NCBI GenBank assembly: GCA_963732005.1
Contig: CAVSXT010000004.1
Span: forward strand, 1,860,001 to 1,924,000
Origin: JASLEW01 sp963732005
Lineage (GTDB): Bacteria; Acidobacteriota; Thermoanaerobaculia; Multivoradales; UBA5704
DNA: 64,000 nucleotides
Reading direction: 5' to 3'
Positions 35,201 through 42,288 of the stretch are shown in pieces. Position numbers and translations under genes: made by a program. Within the stretch, counting starts at the first letter, position 1; the number at the start of each line of letters is the position of its first letter. A model generated the notes under the pieces. That model was not told the origin of the DNA. It saw nothing but the letters and a program-made list of their open reading frames with translations, and searched no databases.

Positions 35201-35377
35201 GGACTCGACGGTCTGGGCGTTGGCGCCGGTGTAGACGCTGCTCACCGTGACCTGGGGCGGCGCCAGGGTCGGGTACCACTCGATCGGCAGCGTCGGGATG
35301 CTGACCGCTCCGGCGAGGATGATCAGCAGCGCGCAGACCGTCGCGAAGACGGGTCGCCTGAGGAAGAATTCAGCCAT
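32210..35377 (-). CDS. RND family (HAE1/AcrB-type) efflux transporter permease
   Basis: This 1055-residue inner-membrane antiporter has the usual twelve membrane helices in two halves. The proton-relay aspartates are visible in TLATGLVVDDAIVVIENIQR (DD) and the lysine of the second half in LIGLAAKNSILIVEFAEQLR. The N-terminus MAEFFLRRPVFATVCALLII is typical, with the porter-domain sequences SVYTGANAQTVESAVTTPLE following. AcrB-type pumps export drugs, detergents or other amphiphiles. It starts at ATG 35377, 27 bp after the adaptor gene. Confidence 0.97.
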   Translation of the reverse strand: MAEFFLRRPVFATVCALLIILAGAVSIPTLPIEWYPTLAPPQVTVSSVYTGANAQTVESAVTTPLEQQINGAEGMRYLTSTSGNNGLSNITAVFELDRNIDLAAVDVQNRVSIALGRLPNEVKTTGVTVAKASNAIVLVVGVYCEHGEYDAKFMSNYVDVYMRDSLKRIKGVSDVQIFAERKYAMRVWLDPALLAGRNLTATDVLAALREQNVEVAAGQVGQPPVPSGQGFEISVRVVGRLSEPAEFGNIIVKAQQDGTLVKLKDVGTVELGSENYDSNLTFGDVPAIGFAVFQLPSANALEVDKAVKTELLRLRQRFPPGLKGTIAFDTTTVVGESIREVLFTLLQAILFVILVIFIFLQDWRTTLIPAITIPVSLVGTFALVKLLGFSINTLTLFGLTLATGLVVDDAIVVIENIQRHIRESEMTVMAAASVAMREITGAVIATSLVLVSVFVPVAFFPGTTGLLYKQFSLTIACSVAISAFNALTLTPALAALWLRREETAHRGFFGAFNRGITGLNGWYRRTLERLERRRWWVVVAFLCGLGLTAWIFNRVPTAFVPDEDQDYIIAIIQAPPGASLDYTTAIAKQAVGVMHTIPEIQSVFAVTGFSFTGSAPNAGLMFAGLKPLKERPGAEHSAQAIIGRLFGPLFGGIPGALVIPVLPPSINGLGIYGGFQFEVLDQSGSTVQALADATHAMIGKGNADPQLHTLYSSYTANDPQLLVTIDREKAKSLGVPLSQVDDTLQVLLGSEYVNDFNFNNRSYRVYVQAAGRFRTRPDDIRQYYVRSDRGGLVALDNLVTIGETTGPQLINHYNLFRSAEITGAAAPGFSSGQAIAEMEKLAKSTMPQGFSYQWSGLSLEEIRSGGQSALLFGLGLLVVYLTLSAQYESFTLPFIILLAVPLAIFGALAAAALRGLQDDVYVQIGLVMLIGLAAKNSILIVEFAEQLRGRGHGLIEAAVEAARIRLRPILMTSFAFILGVLPLVFATGAGKEGRHSVGTAVFGGMLVSTVLNLVIIPVLYVIIRSLFPGGGRPAEADAPATEPAVQAAGGNPDHA

Positions 35378-35404
35378 GGCGGGGCTCTCTCGCAGCCGGG
35401 GAGA

Positions 35405-36826
35405 TCAGGCGCCCGAGCCGCCGGACGCGCCGGACGGTGACTTGGCGTCCGGTCCTCCGGACGATCCGGGCGGTGCCTTGGCGCCCGCCGCCCCAGGACC
35501 GCCGGGACCACCACCGGGGCCGGCAGGGGCGCCGCCGCCGGGTCCGCCGGGACCGGCCGGCGCGCCGCCACCCATACCGGCGGGCATCTCCATGATCGGC
35601 ACGCCGTCGGCCAGCTTCTGCACGCCGCCGGAGACGACCCGCTCGCCGGGCTTCAACCCGGCGGTGACCACGTAGTCGTTGCCCACCACGTCGCCGACGC
35701 TGATCGGGCGCTGGTGGGCAACCAGTCCGGCCGGCGCGCCGCCGGGGGCGCCGCCACCCGGACCGCCGCCACCCGGACCGCCGCTGGCCGCTCCGTTGGC
35801 AGCGCCGCCGGGCGCACCGCCGGGACCTCCCGGGCCACCGGGCGCGCCGCCAGGCTCGGCGACGAAGACGAAGTACTGGCCGTTGACGCGCGTCACCGCC
35901 AGCACCGGGACGACCACTCCGGGGTGCGTGTTCCAGATCAGCCGCGCGCGCACGAACTGGTCGGCGCGAAAGCCGCGCGGGCCGTTGGGCACCGGCGCCT
36001 TGACCAGCACCTCCTGGGTCTGATTGTCCACCTGCGGCGAGATGAAGTTGACCTGGGTGCTGGCGACCAGCGCCCCGTCGCCCCCCAGCACCTCGACCGG
36101 CAGGCCGAGCCGCAGGTCCTTGGCGTGCTCGATCGGCACCGAGATGTAGACCTCGAGGGCGTCGTTCTGGTCGATGGTGGTCAGCAGGGTCGCGGTGGTC
36201 ACGCGGTCGCCGGTGCGCACCGGCACGTCGCCGACCACGCCGGCGGCCGGCGCCACCACCCGGTAGTAGGCCAGCTGCACCTCCTGCTCCTTGACCTGGG
36301 CGCCCACCGCGTCGTAATCCGCCTGCGCCTGGGCGAGTCCGGATTCCGCCTCGTCGAGCTGCTGCTTGCTCACCGCGCCGCCCTGGTACAGCGTCGCCAT
36401 GCGCTGCCGCTGCTCCTTGGCATAGTTGAGCGCCGCCCGCTTGAGCGCCTGCGTCGCTTCCTGGCTATGCACCGTGGCGCGCTGCTTCTCCGGGTCGATT
36501 TGCATCATCGGCGCCCCCGCGACGACCCGGTCGCCCGACTTGACCAGGATGCGGGTGATGACGCCCTCGACCTGCGGCTGGACGTTGGTCGTGTGGCGCG
36601 ACTTGAGCGTCGCCACGTATTCGGTCGCATCGCGCAGCGGCGCCTCGGCGACCGTGGTGATCGGCACCGGCATCGCCGGCATACCGCCGCCGGCTCCGCC
36701 GCCAGGTCCGCCAGGCCCGCCGGCACCACTGCCGCAGGCACCGCAGGCGCCGCCGGCCGCCATGACGCCGGCCAGCAGCACCCCCGCGGTCCGGGACCGG
36801 CGGGGATTTCGCGTTCGAGAGTTCAT
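35405..36826 (-). CDS. RND efflux periplasmic adaptor (MFP) with Gly/Pro-rich inserts
   Basis: This 473-residue protein starts at ATG 36826 with GGAG 6 bp upstream. The N-terminus has a signal with a cysteine (MAAGGACGACG), so it is probably a lipoprotein. The lipoyl/barrel-sandwich halves (TNVQPQVEGVITRILVKSGD, YRVVAPAAGVVGDVPVRTGD), helical hairpin (about 115-175) and beta-barrel region are typical of AcrA-like adaptors. Two low-complexity inserts rich in PGG and APGG interrupt it, one of about 40 residues near 330 and one of about 65 at the C-terminus. Their role is unknown. It is the first gene of the efflux operon. Confidence 0.93.
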   Translation of the reverse strand: MNSRTRNPRRSRTAGVLLAGVMAAGGACGACGSGAGGPGGPGGGAGGGMPAMPVPITTVAEAPLRDATEYVATLKSRHTTNVQPQVEGVITRILVKSGDRVVAGAPMMQIDPEKQRATVHSQEATQALKRAALNYAKEQRQRMATLYQGGAVSKQQLDEAESGLAQAQADYDAVGAQVKEQEVQLAYYRVVAPAAGVVGDVPVRTGDRVTTATLLTTIDQNDALEVYISVPIEHAKDLRLGLPVEVLGGDGALVASTQVNFISPQVDNQTQEVLVKAPVPNGPRGFRADQFVRARLIWNTHPGVVVPVLAVTRVNGQYFVFVAEPGGAPGGPGGPGGAPGGAANGAASGGPGGGGPGGGAPGGAPAGLVAHQRPISVGDVVGNDYVVTAGLKPGERVVSGGVQKLADGVPIMEMPAGMGGGAPAGPGGPGGGAPAGPGGGPGGPGAAGAKAPPGSSGGPDAKSPSGASGGSGA

Positions 36827-36980
36827 ATCGGGCTCCATGCCAACCAGGATCTCGCCATGCCGCGCGGTCCGCCGCGCGCTACTCGCGTCGGCGCTCCCTC
36901 CCGCGCCCGAGCCAGGCCCCGGCCACCTGTCCGTCGCCAGCTGCTCACATGGACGTCGGGGTGGTACCGCGCAAGGCTCG

Positions 36981-36997
36981 TTCGCCGGCGAACTATA
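36981..36997 (-). promoter_or_regulatory. candidate -10 and palindrome upstream of the RND operon
   Basis: On the minus strand a -10-like TATAGT (36992-36997) overlaps and is followed by the perfect 12-bp palindrome TTCGCCGGCGAA (36981-36992), where transcription would start. The -35 region is weak. A repressor site at this position would control the pump. The leader to ATG 36826 would be about 155 nt. Confidence 0.4.
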
Positions 36998-37022
36998 CAG
37001 GGTCCGGCCGTATCGCGCACCT

Positions 37023-39074
37023 TCACCGTGCGGTAGCCGGAGTGGCCTGCGGCGCCGGTCCGCCCTGGATACGCCCCTCGACGAAGTTTGTTGCAGGCGC
37101 CAGCTCGGGGAAACCGGCGGCGAGCGGCCGCAGCAGGGCGAAGGCGGCCGCGCGGTCGGCGTCGGCGAGGGCCACGGCGGCGAGCGCCAGCCGGGCGCTG
37201 ACCGGATCGGTTCCCGGCGGCCGCCAGGCGGCCGGCGGCGCCGCCTCCCGCGGCCGGGCGAGGCGCAGGGCGAGCGCGGCGGCGCGAGCGTCGGCGGGCC
37301 GCATCTCCCAGGCGGCAGCGGCCATTCCGGCGGCCCGACCGCGGTCCCCCAGGGCCAGCAGGTCGAGCGCCGCCCAGTACTGCGGCACCGCGATCTCGCG
37401 GTCGTCGCTGGTGTAGTCGCCGTCGCCGCCGAGCAGCGGCGCCAGCACTTGCAGCGAGGCGGCCGGGCGGCCGCGGCGCGCGAGGTCGACGCCGGCGGCC
37501 AGGCGCTCCGCCGCCTGGCGCAGCCGCGGCCGCAGCAGCCGCCCGTCCTGGGCGGCGCACAGGACCTCCCCCAGGGCTGCCGGCTGCCGCCCCAGGAGGG
37601 CGTCCCAGCCCAGCTGGTCGAGCACCGCCACCCGCGCCGTCGCCGCCGCCAGGCCGAGCGCCAGGGCAACCCCCAGCAGCAGGGCGAGGAGCGGCCGCAC
37701 GGCGGCGCTCGTCCGGCCGCCCGTCAGGTCCGCCGCCAGCGCCGGCAGCACGATCCACAGCGCCAGGGCGGCCGGCAGCCGCTGCCGCGCCGAGGCGTAG
37801 ACGGCAGCCTGCACCGCGAAGGCCAGCGCCGCCACCGCCAGCGGCCCGGCCAGCTCGGCGAGGCGGCCACGGCGGGCGAGCGCCACCCAGGGCAGCGCCA
37901 GCAGCGGCAACGCGAACCCCCACGGCAACCACCGCCGCAGCCGGCGGTCCAGCCGCTCCGCGATCAGCAGGTCGTGGCCCTCATAGGGGGCAAGGGCGAG
38001 CAACGCCTTGCGGGCGCACCGCCTGATCGCTTCCGTCGGCCGGGCGGCGATCGCCTCCCACGCCAGGCCGGTCCAGTAGCGGTTGGCGGCCAGCGGCCCG
38101 AGCCGGCGGCCGGCGGCGGCGGACGCGATCCGCCGGTACGCCACGTGCCCGTAGTCGACGGTCTCGCGGTGGCTCCGCTCGAGCCGGATCACCGCCGGCG
38201 GCGCGAAGCGGGTGAGGCCGGTGGCGCCGGGACCGTTGCCCTCGTAGAACACCGCTCCCGGGTTCATGATCACCGGCACGCCAGTGAGGCGCGCGCGGGT
38301 GACCAGCGGCGGGCCGAGCACGGCAACGCCGACCAGCAGCGCCGCCGTCCAGATCAGCCGCCGTGCCGCCCGCCGCGGCCGGCCGGGCGGCGCCGCCGCG
38401 GCCATCCACAGCGCCCAGACCGGGATCAGCAGCAGATGCTGGGGCCGCCCCAGCGCCGCCGCCGCCAGGCAGCCGAAGGCGAGCGCGGCAAAGGCCACGG
38501 CGGCGACCGGAGCGCTGCCCGGTGCCGGCGTCGCCGCCACTCTTCCGCTCAGCCGCGCCCTGGCGAGCAGCCCGCAGAGCACCGCGAGCGCCAGGCAGGC
38601 GACGATCACGGTCTCCGGCTCGAGCATCCCGCAATAGACCAGGAAGGGACGGTACGACGCCACTCCCAGGCCGGCCACCCAGGCCCACCGCCGGCCCGCC
38701 AGCAGCGTCGCCGCCAGCGCCGCGGCGGCCGCCGTCGCGGCGTGCAGCGCGGCCTGGACAGCGAGGATCCCGGCGTAGCCCAGGGGAAGCAGCGCCCGGA
38801 CCAGCCCGAGGTACAGAGGGCTGTAATCGAGCAGCCGCTCGGCCCGCTCCGCCGCCGGCGCCGTTGCCGCCTCGAGGTACTTGGGGAAGATCGCGTCAGG
38901 ATGGGTGACGCCGGCCAGCACCAGCGCGCAGGCCAGACCGGCGGCGAAGGCGCCCAGCGCCGGCAGCCAGGCGCCCGACAGGCCCGGCAGCCAGGCGCCG
39001 GCCAGCGCCGGCAGCCCGGCGCCATCAAACCTCGGGCCGGCTCCGGAGCCGGGCGGCAGGCGGTGCTCCGGCAC
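37023..39074 (-). CDS. polytopic membrane protein, glycosyltransferase-39-like
   Basis: This 683-residue protein has about ten to twelve hydrophobic segments in its first two thirds (for example LACALVLAGVTH, LGLVRALLPLGYAGILAV, AVLCGLLARARL) and a hydrophilic C-terminal third rich in Ala, Arg and Leu that resembles helical (TPR-like) repeats. A loop near residue 30-45 (GVTHPDAIFPKYLEA) could hold the acidic residue of GT-C enzymes. I would call it GT39/mannosyltransferase-like with low certainty. The start is taken as GTG 39074; the open frame continues upstream through the precursor gene at 39113. It lies 38 bp after that precursor on the same strand. Confidence 0.55.
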   Translation of the reverse strand: MPEHRLPPGSGAGPRFDGAGLPALAGAWLPGLSGAWLPALGAFAAGLACALVLAGVTHPDAIFPKYLEAATAPAAERAERLLDYSPLYLGLVRALLPLGYAGILAVQAALHAATAAAAALAATLLAGRRWAWVAGLGVASYRPFLVYCGMLEPETVIVACLALAVLCGLLARARLSGRVAATPAPGSAPVAAVAFAALAFGCLAAAALGRPQHLLLIPVWALWMAAAAPPGRPRRAARRLIWTAALLVGVAVLGPPLVTRARLTGVPVIMNPGAVFYEGNGPGATGLTRFAPPAVIRLERSHRETVDYGHVAYRRIASAAAGRRLGPLAANRYWTGLAWEAIAARPTEAIRRCARKALLALAPYEGHDLLIAERLDRRLRRWLPWGFALPLLALPWVALARRGRLAELAGPLAVAALAFAVQAAVYASARQRLPAALALWIVLPALAADLTGGRTSAAVRPLLALLLGVALALGLAAATARVAVLDQLGWDALLGRQPAALGEVLCAAQDGRLLRPRLRQAAERLAAGVDLARRGRPAASLQVLAPLLGGDGDYTSDDREIAVPQYWAALDLLALGDRGRAAGMAAAAWEMRPADARAAALALRLARPREAAPPAAWRPPGTDPVSARLALAAVALADADRAAAFALLRPLAAGFPELAPATNFVEGRIQGGPAPQATPATAR

Positions 39075-39094
39075 CCCGTCCAGGGATGCCGGAG
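39066..39094 (-). promoter_or_regulatory. stem-loop between the precursor and the membrane protein gene
   Basis: An 8-bp perfect stem (39066-39073 with 39087-39094) and 13-nt loop lies 19 bp after the precursor stop. The likely GTG start of the membrane protein is at its edge, so the structure could limit read-through or translation of the downstream gene. Confidence 0.4.
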
Positions 39095-39112
39095 GACGGC
39101 GATCCGGCGGGA

Positions 39113-39292
39113 TCAGCAGACGCGGCAGACCGAGCAGGCGTTGGTGTGGTTGGTCGGACAGGCGGTGCCGGCGGTCGTGGTGCACTCCGGGATGGTCGAT
39201 ATCCCGCCGGCCGCATCGCCCAGCTCGCGGGGCTCGAGGTTGCGCAGCGTCTCGCGGTGCAGCGTGAGCTTCCAGTCCGCTCTCTTCTTCAT
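39113..39292 (-). CDS. lanthipeptide-like RiPP precursor peptide with GG leader (59 aa)
   Basis: This 59-residue ORF starts at ATG 39292 with AAAGGAG 6 bp upstream. The leader MKKRADWKLTLHRETLRNLE, PRELGDAAGG follows the class I lanthipeptide pattern (K-L-x-L-x-(K/R)ETL-x-x-L ... GG at 29-30). The 29-residue core ISTIPECTTTAGTACPTNHT, NACSVCRVC has five Cys and eleven-odd Ser/Thr spaced as in thioether-ring peptides, including the T-x-C pairs needed for lanthionine formation. Third codon positions are 93% G or C, which supports coding. LHRETL is shared with the peptide at 30393. No LanB, LanC or LanM gene is in the window, so a distant enzyme would have to act in trans. Confidence 0.75.
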   Translation of the reverse strand: MKKRADWKLTLHRETLRNLEPRELGDAAGGISTIPECTTTAGTACPTNHTNACSVCRVC

Positions 39293-39644
39293 GACCTCTC
39301 CTTTTGGGTATGGGGCGTTCCCCTCATCTAGCAGTGCGCCGCGACACGCGAGGCGCTACGGGGGGATCGCCGCCGATGCCGGGGCTGCCGGGGCGCGGCC
39401 TGGGCCGCCGTGCCCGGCGCGGCCGGCGAGGTCGCGGCAGCCGGCGGACCCGGCGATCGTGGCGGCGAAGGTCGCGATGATCGCCGGTCTTCCTGGGGCG
39501 CCATCTCGGGCATGGAGGAGCCTCCCACCGGCGTAGCGCTTCGCCCCCCGGCCGCCAAGGTCGGAACCGCCGAGCGCCGCAGTCTGGTGATCTCCGCAGC
39601 GCAGTCTACACGACGCGGTCCGAGGCAGAACCTGGCAGTCCTGG
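39293..39644. other. 352-bp intergenic region upstream of the precursor
   Basis: This region lies between the precursor start and the PadR stop. A 61-codon frame (39328-39513, minus) has an apparent ribosome-binding site but only about 79% G or C at third positions and is Pro/Arg-rich, so I do not count it. No strong promoter is visible. Confidence 0.45.
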
Positions 39645-40025
39645 TCAGGTTGCCTGCAGCGCGGTGGCGATGGCCAGCGCGATGCGCTGCCACTGCGCGG
39701 TCTCGGCGGCGAGCTGGCGGTGGCCCGCCCGGGTCAGCCGGTAGTAGCGGGCGCGCCGGCGGGTCTCCGACTCGCCCCAGGCGGCGGCCAGCCAGCCGGC
39801 CTCCTCCATCCGGTGCAGGGCCGGGAACAACGACCCTGGCTTGACCTGGAAGGTGCCGCGGCTGATCTGCTCGATACGGCGCGAGACGCCGAGCCCGTGC
39901 AGCTCGCCCAGCGCCAGGGCCTTGAGGATCAGCAGGTCGAGCGTCCCCTGCAGCAGGCGCGTCTCGCCTGGCTCCGGCGGCAGTGCTTCCGGCGCTGCCG
40001 ATGCTTCCGGCGCTTTTCGCGGCAT
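39645..40025 (-). CDS. PadR family transcriptional regulator
   Basis: This 126-residue winged-helix protein carries the PadR core LLQGTLDLLILKALALGELH, GLGVSRRIEQISRGTF, VKPGSLFPALHRMEEAGWLA, YYRLTRAGHRQLA. PadR proteins repress genes for efflux pumps or phenolic-acid metabolism. It starts at ATG 40025. Its own promoter contains a palindrome (40039-40055), suggesting autoregulation. A link with the RND operon 3 kb away is possible but not shown. Confidence 0.93.
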   Translation of the reverse strand: MPRKAPEASAAPEALPPEPGETRLLQGTLDLLILKALALGELHGLGVSRRIEQISRGTFQVKPGSLFPALHRMEEAGWLAAAWGESETRRRARYYRLTRAGHRQLAAETAQWQRIALAIATALQAT

Positions 40026-40038
40026 GCCAGGATCGCTC

Positions 40039-40085
40039 CTATAGAATATCTGTAGAAGGCTAGCGCGGCGGCAAGCGACTGTCAA
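40039..40085 (-). promoter_or_regulatory. padR promoter and candidate operator
   Basis: On the minus strand TTGACA (40080-40085) and TAGCCT (40057-40062) are separated by 17 bp. The near-perfect palindrome 40039-40055 (CTATAGA-ATA-TCTGTAG, one mismatch) follows directly, at the transcription start. This is the usual position for PadR self-repression. Confidence 0.6.
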
Positions 40086-40121
40086 CCGGCGCCGCCGAGA
40101 GGTTCGCGGCACCGCATCTGC

Positions 40122-40127
40122 TACCAT
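40122..40127 (+). promoter_or_regulatory. -10-like hexamer of the M61 gene (leaderless start)
   Basis: TACCAT ends 10 nt before GTG 40138, with no Shine-Dalgarno. The same hexamer precedes the gene at 45958. Confidence 0.4.
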
Positions 40128-40137
40128 CGGCCGCACC

Positions 40138-42168
40138 GTGCGCTACCGGCCGCACCGGTGGCACCATCCAGCCCGACCGATGCTCCGTGCCCAATCCTCG
40201 AGGTGCATGATGCTCGCCGCGATGGTCCTCCTCGCCGCCACCACCGCGACGACCGCGACTGCCGCGGCCGGCACGGCAGCGGCCGTACCCGCCGCGAGCG
40301 GGCCGGCGATCGACCTGCTGGTCGACGCCAGCGACGCCCCGCGCGGCGTCTTCCATTCGCGGCTCGTCATCCCGGCCGCCCCCGGTCCGCTCGCCCTCGC
40401 CTACCCCGAGTGGATCCAGGGCGAGCACACGCCGACCGGCCCGATCACCCAGCTGGCCGGCTTCACCGTCACGGCGCTGGGCAAGGCGCTGCCGTGGCAG
40501 CGCGACCCGCTCGAGATGTACGTCCTTCGCCTCGAGGTGCCGGCCGGCGCGGACGCCGTGACCGTCGAGCTCGACTACCTGTCGCCGCCGGCCACGTTCG
40601 GCAGCGGCTACGGCGAGACCCCCAACGCCACCCCTCACCTCGCGATCGTCGACTGGCACGATCTGCTGGTCTATCCGCTGGGACGCGCCGCCGCCGAGAT
40701 CCCGATCCACGCCAGCCTGCGCCTGCCGCAGAGATGGCAATACGACACCGCGCTCCACGCCGAGCCCGCCGCCGCGAAGCGGGCCGGCGACCGCCAGGAG
40801 CCGCAGCCAGGCCGGCCCGCGGACGCCACCACCTTCGCCACCGTCAGCCTGTACACGCTCCTCGACTCGCCGCTGCTGGCCGGCGACGTCTTCCGCACCA
40901 TCGAGCTGCCTGACCCCCTCGGCGCGGCGCCGGTGCGCATCAGCCTGGCGGCCGGCCGCGCCGCCGAGCTCGAGGTCCCGGCGTCGCGGATCGCCGCCTA
41001 CCGCCGGCTGCCCGCCGAGGCGGCGGCGCTGTTCGGAGCGCGTCACTACGGCGAATATCACTGGCTGGTGGCGCTCGACGACTCGCTCGACCAGAACGGC
41101 CTCGAGCACCACGAGTCGAGCGACAACCGCGGCCGCGCCGCGCTGTTCACCGATCCCGCGCAGCTGTTGCGCGGCGGAACGCTGCTGCCTCACGAATACG
41201 TGCACTCGTGGAACGGCAAGTACCGCCGCCCCGCGGGCCTGGCAACCGCCGATCCCCTGGCGCCGCTGCGCACCGACCTGCTATGGGTCTATGAAGGGCT
41301 GACGCGGTACCTCGGCGACGTGGTGCTGACCGTGCGCAGCGGCATCCGCACGCCCGAGCAGAGCCGCGAGCATCTGGCCTTCATCGCGGCGACGCTGGAC
41401 CACAACCGCCCAGGGCGCCGGTGGCGGCCACTGGTGGACACGGCCGCCGCGGTGCCGGCGTTCGACGACGCCCCCGCCGCCTGGACGGCGTACCGGCGCG
41501 GCCGCGACTACTACGACGAGTCGGCGCTGATCTGGCTCGAGGCCGACACGGTGCTGCGCCAGCGCAGCGGCCAGACCAGGTCGCTGGACGACTTCTGCCG
41601 TGCCTTCTTCGGCGGCAGCAACACGCCGCCGGCGGTCGTGCCCTACACCGCCGGCGACGTCTTCGAAGCGCTTGGCCGCATCGTCCCCTTCGACTGGCGA
41701 GGCTTCTTCGCCAGCCGGGTCGAAGCGGTCCAGCCGCGCGCCCCGCTCGGCGGCATCGCCGCCGCCGGCTGGCGGCTGGTCTACAACGACCAGCCGAACG
41801 AGTACCAGGAGGCTGGGGCCCGCACCCAGGAGGCGGTGGACCTCAGCTTCTCCCTGGGGCTTTGGGTCAAGCTGGACGGCACCGTGATCGACGTCGTCGT
41901 CGGCTCGCCGGCCTGGACCGCCGGCCTCGGCCCGGGCATGAAGGTGATCGCGGTGAACGCCGCCAAGTGGTCGGCCGATGCCGCCGCCGACGCCTTGAAA
42001 ACGGCGGCGCACGCCACCGAGCCGATCGCGATCACGGCCGAACAGGGCGATGTGGTCCGCACCTTCCAGATCGACTACCACGACGGCGAGCGCCACCCCC
42101 ATCTCGAGCGCGACCCCGCCCTCCCCGACCTCCTGCAGAAGATCCTCGCGCCACGGGCCGCGAAGTAG
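40138..42168 (+). CDS. M61 family (glycyl aminopeptidase-like) metallopeptidase with PDZ domain
   Basis: This 676-residue protein has a signal segment (about 24-50), an N-terminal beta domain, a zinc peptidase core with HEYVHSWNGKYRRP (H-E-x-x-H) and the third ligand in LLWVYEGLTRYLGD, and a C-terminal PDZ domain (about 575-660: LGLWVKLDGTVIDVVVGSPA, PGMKVIAVNAAKW). M61 peptidases remove N-terminal residues, favouring glycine. The start is GTG 40138 from the -10-like hexamer; ATG 40180 or 40210 would give shorter signal peptides. It is divergent from padR. Confidence 0.88.
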   Translation: MRYRPHRWHHPARPMLRAQSSRCMMLAAMVLLAATTATTATAAAGTAAAVPAASGPAIDLLVDASDAPRGVFHSRLVIPAAPGPLALAYPEWIQGEHTPTGPITQLAGFTVTALGKALPWQRDPLEMYVLRLEVPAGADAVTVELDYLSPPATFGSGYGETPNATPHLAIVDWHDLLVYPLGRAAAEIPIHASLRLPQRWQYDTALHAEPAAAKRAGDRQEPQPGRPADATTFATVSLYTLLDSPLLAGDVFRTIELPDPLGAAPVRISLAAGRAAELEVPASRIAAYRRLPAEAAALFGARHYGEYHWLVALDDSLDQNGLEHHESSDNRGRAALFTDPAQLLRGGTLLPHEYVHSWNGKYRRPAGLATADPLAPLRTDLLWVYEGLTRYLGDVVLTVRSGIRTPEQSREHLAFIAATLDHNRPGRRWRPLVDTAAAVPAFDDAPAAWTAYRRGRDYYDESALIWLEADTVLRQRSGQTRSLDDFCRAFFGGSNTPPAVVPYTAGDVFEALGRIVPFDWRGFFASRVEAVQPRAPLGGIAAAGWRLVYNDQPNEYQEAGARTQEAVDLSFSLGLWVKLDGTVIDVVVGSPAWTAGLGPGMKVIAVNAAKWSADAAADALKTAAHATEPIAITAEQGDVVRTFQIDYHDGERHPHLERDPALPDLLQKILAPRAAK

Positions 42169-42201
42169 GCCTGACCGCAGCCCGCCCGCGGCACCCGTTC
42201 A

Positions 42202-42288
42202 GCCGTCGTAGCCGAAGCGCGGCATCCAACCGTCCCGGCCGCTGGGCAGCAGGTCGAAGAGGTTCCAGACCGGGCTGTGGGCGCCGTC
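42202..42288 (-). other. in-frame coding-like extension after the hydrolase stop codon
   Basis: Directly after the TGA at 42289-42291, the same frame continues for 29 codons to a second TGA (42199-42201). The reading is DGAHSPVWNLFDLLPSGRDG, WMPRFGYDG. All but one of the codons end in G or C, as real genes here do, and the peptide is aromatic-rich. It may be the ancestral C-terminus cut off by a nonsense change, or a read-through extension. Confidence 0.45.

Noticed and set aside
31820..35440. 1206-codon plus-strand open frame opposite the RND pump
   Set aside because: Low-complexity RRR/HRH/GDA composition without motifs; the RND gene on the other strand has clear conserved residues.
39328..39513. 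61-codon minus-strand frame with an apparent Shine-Dalgarno
   Set aside because: Pro/Arg-rich, GC3 of about 79% against about 93-95% for real genes here, and no recognisable feature.
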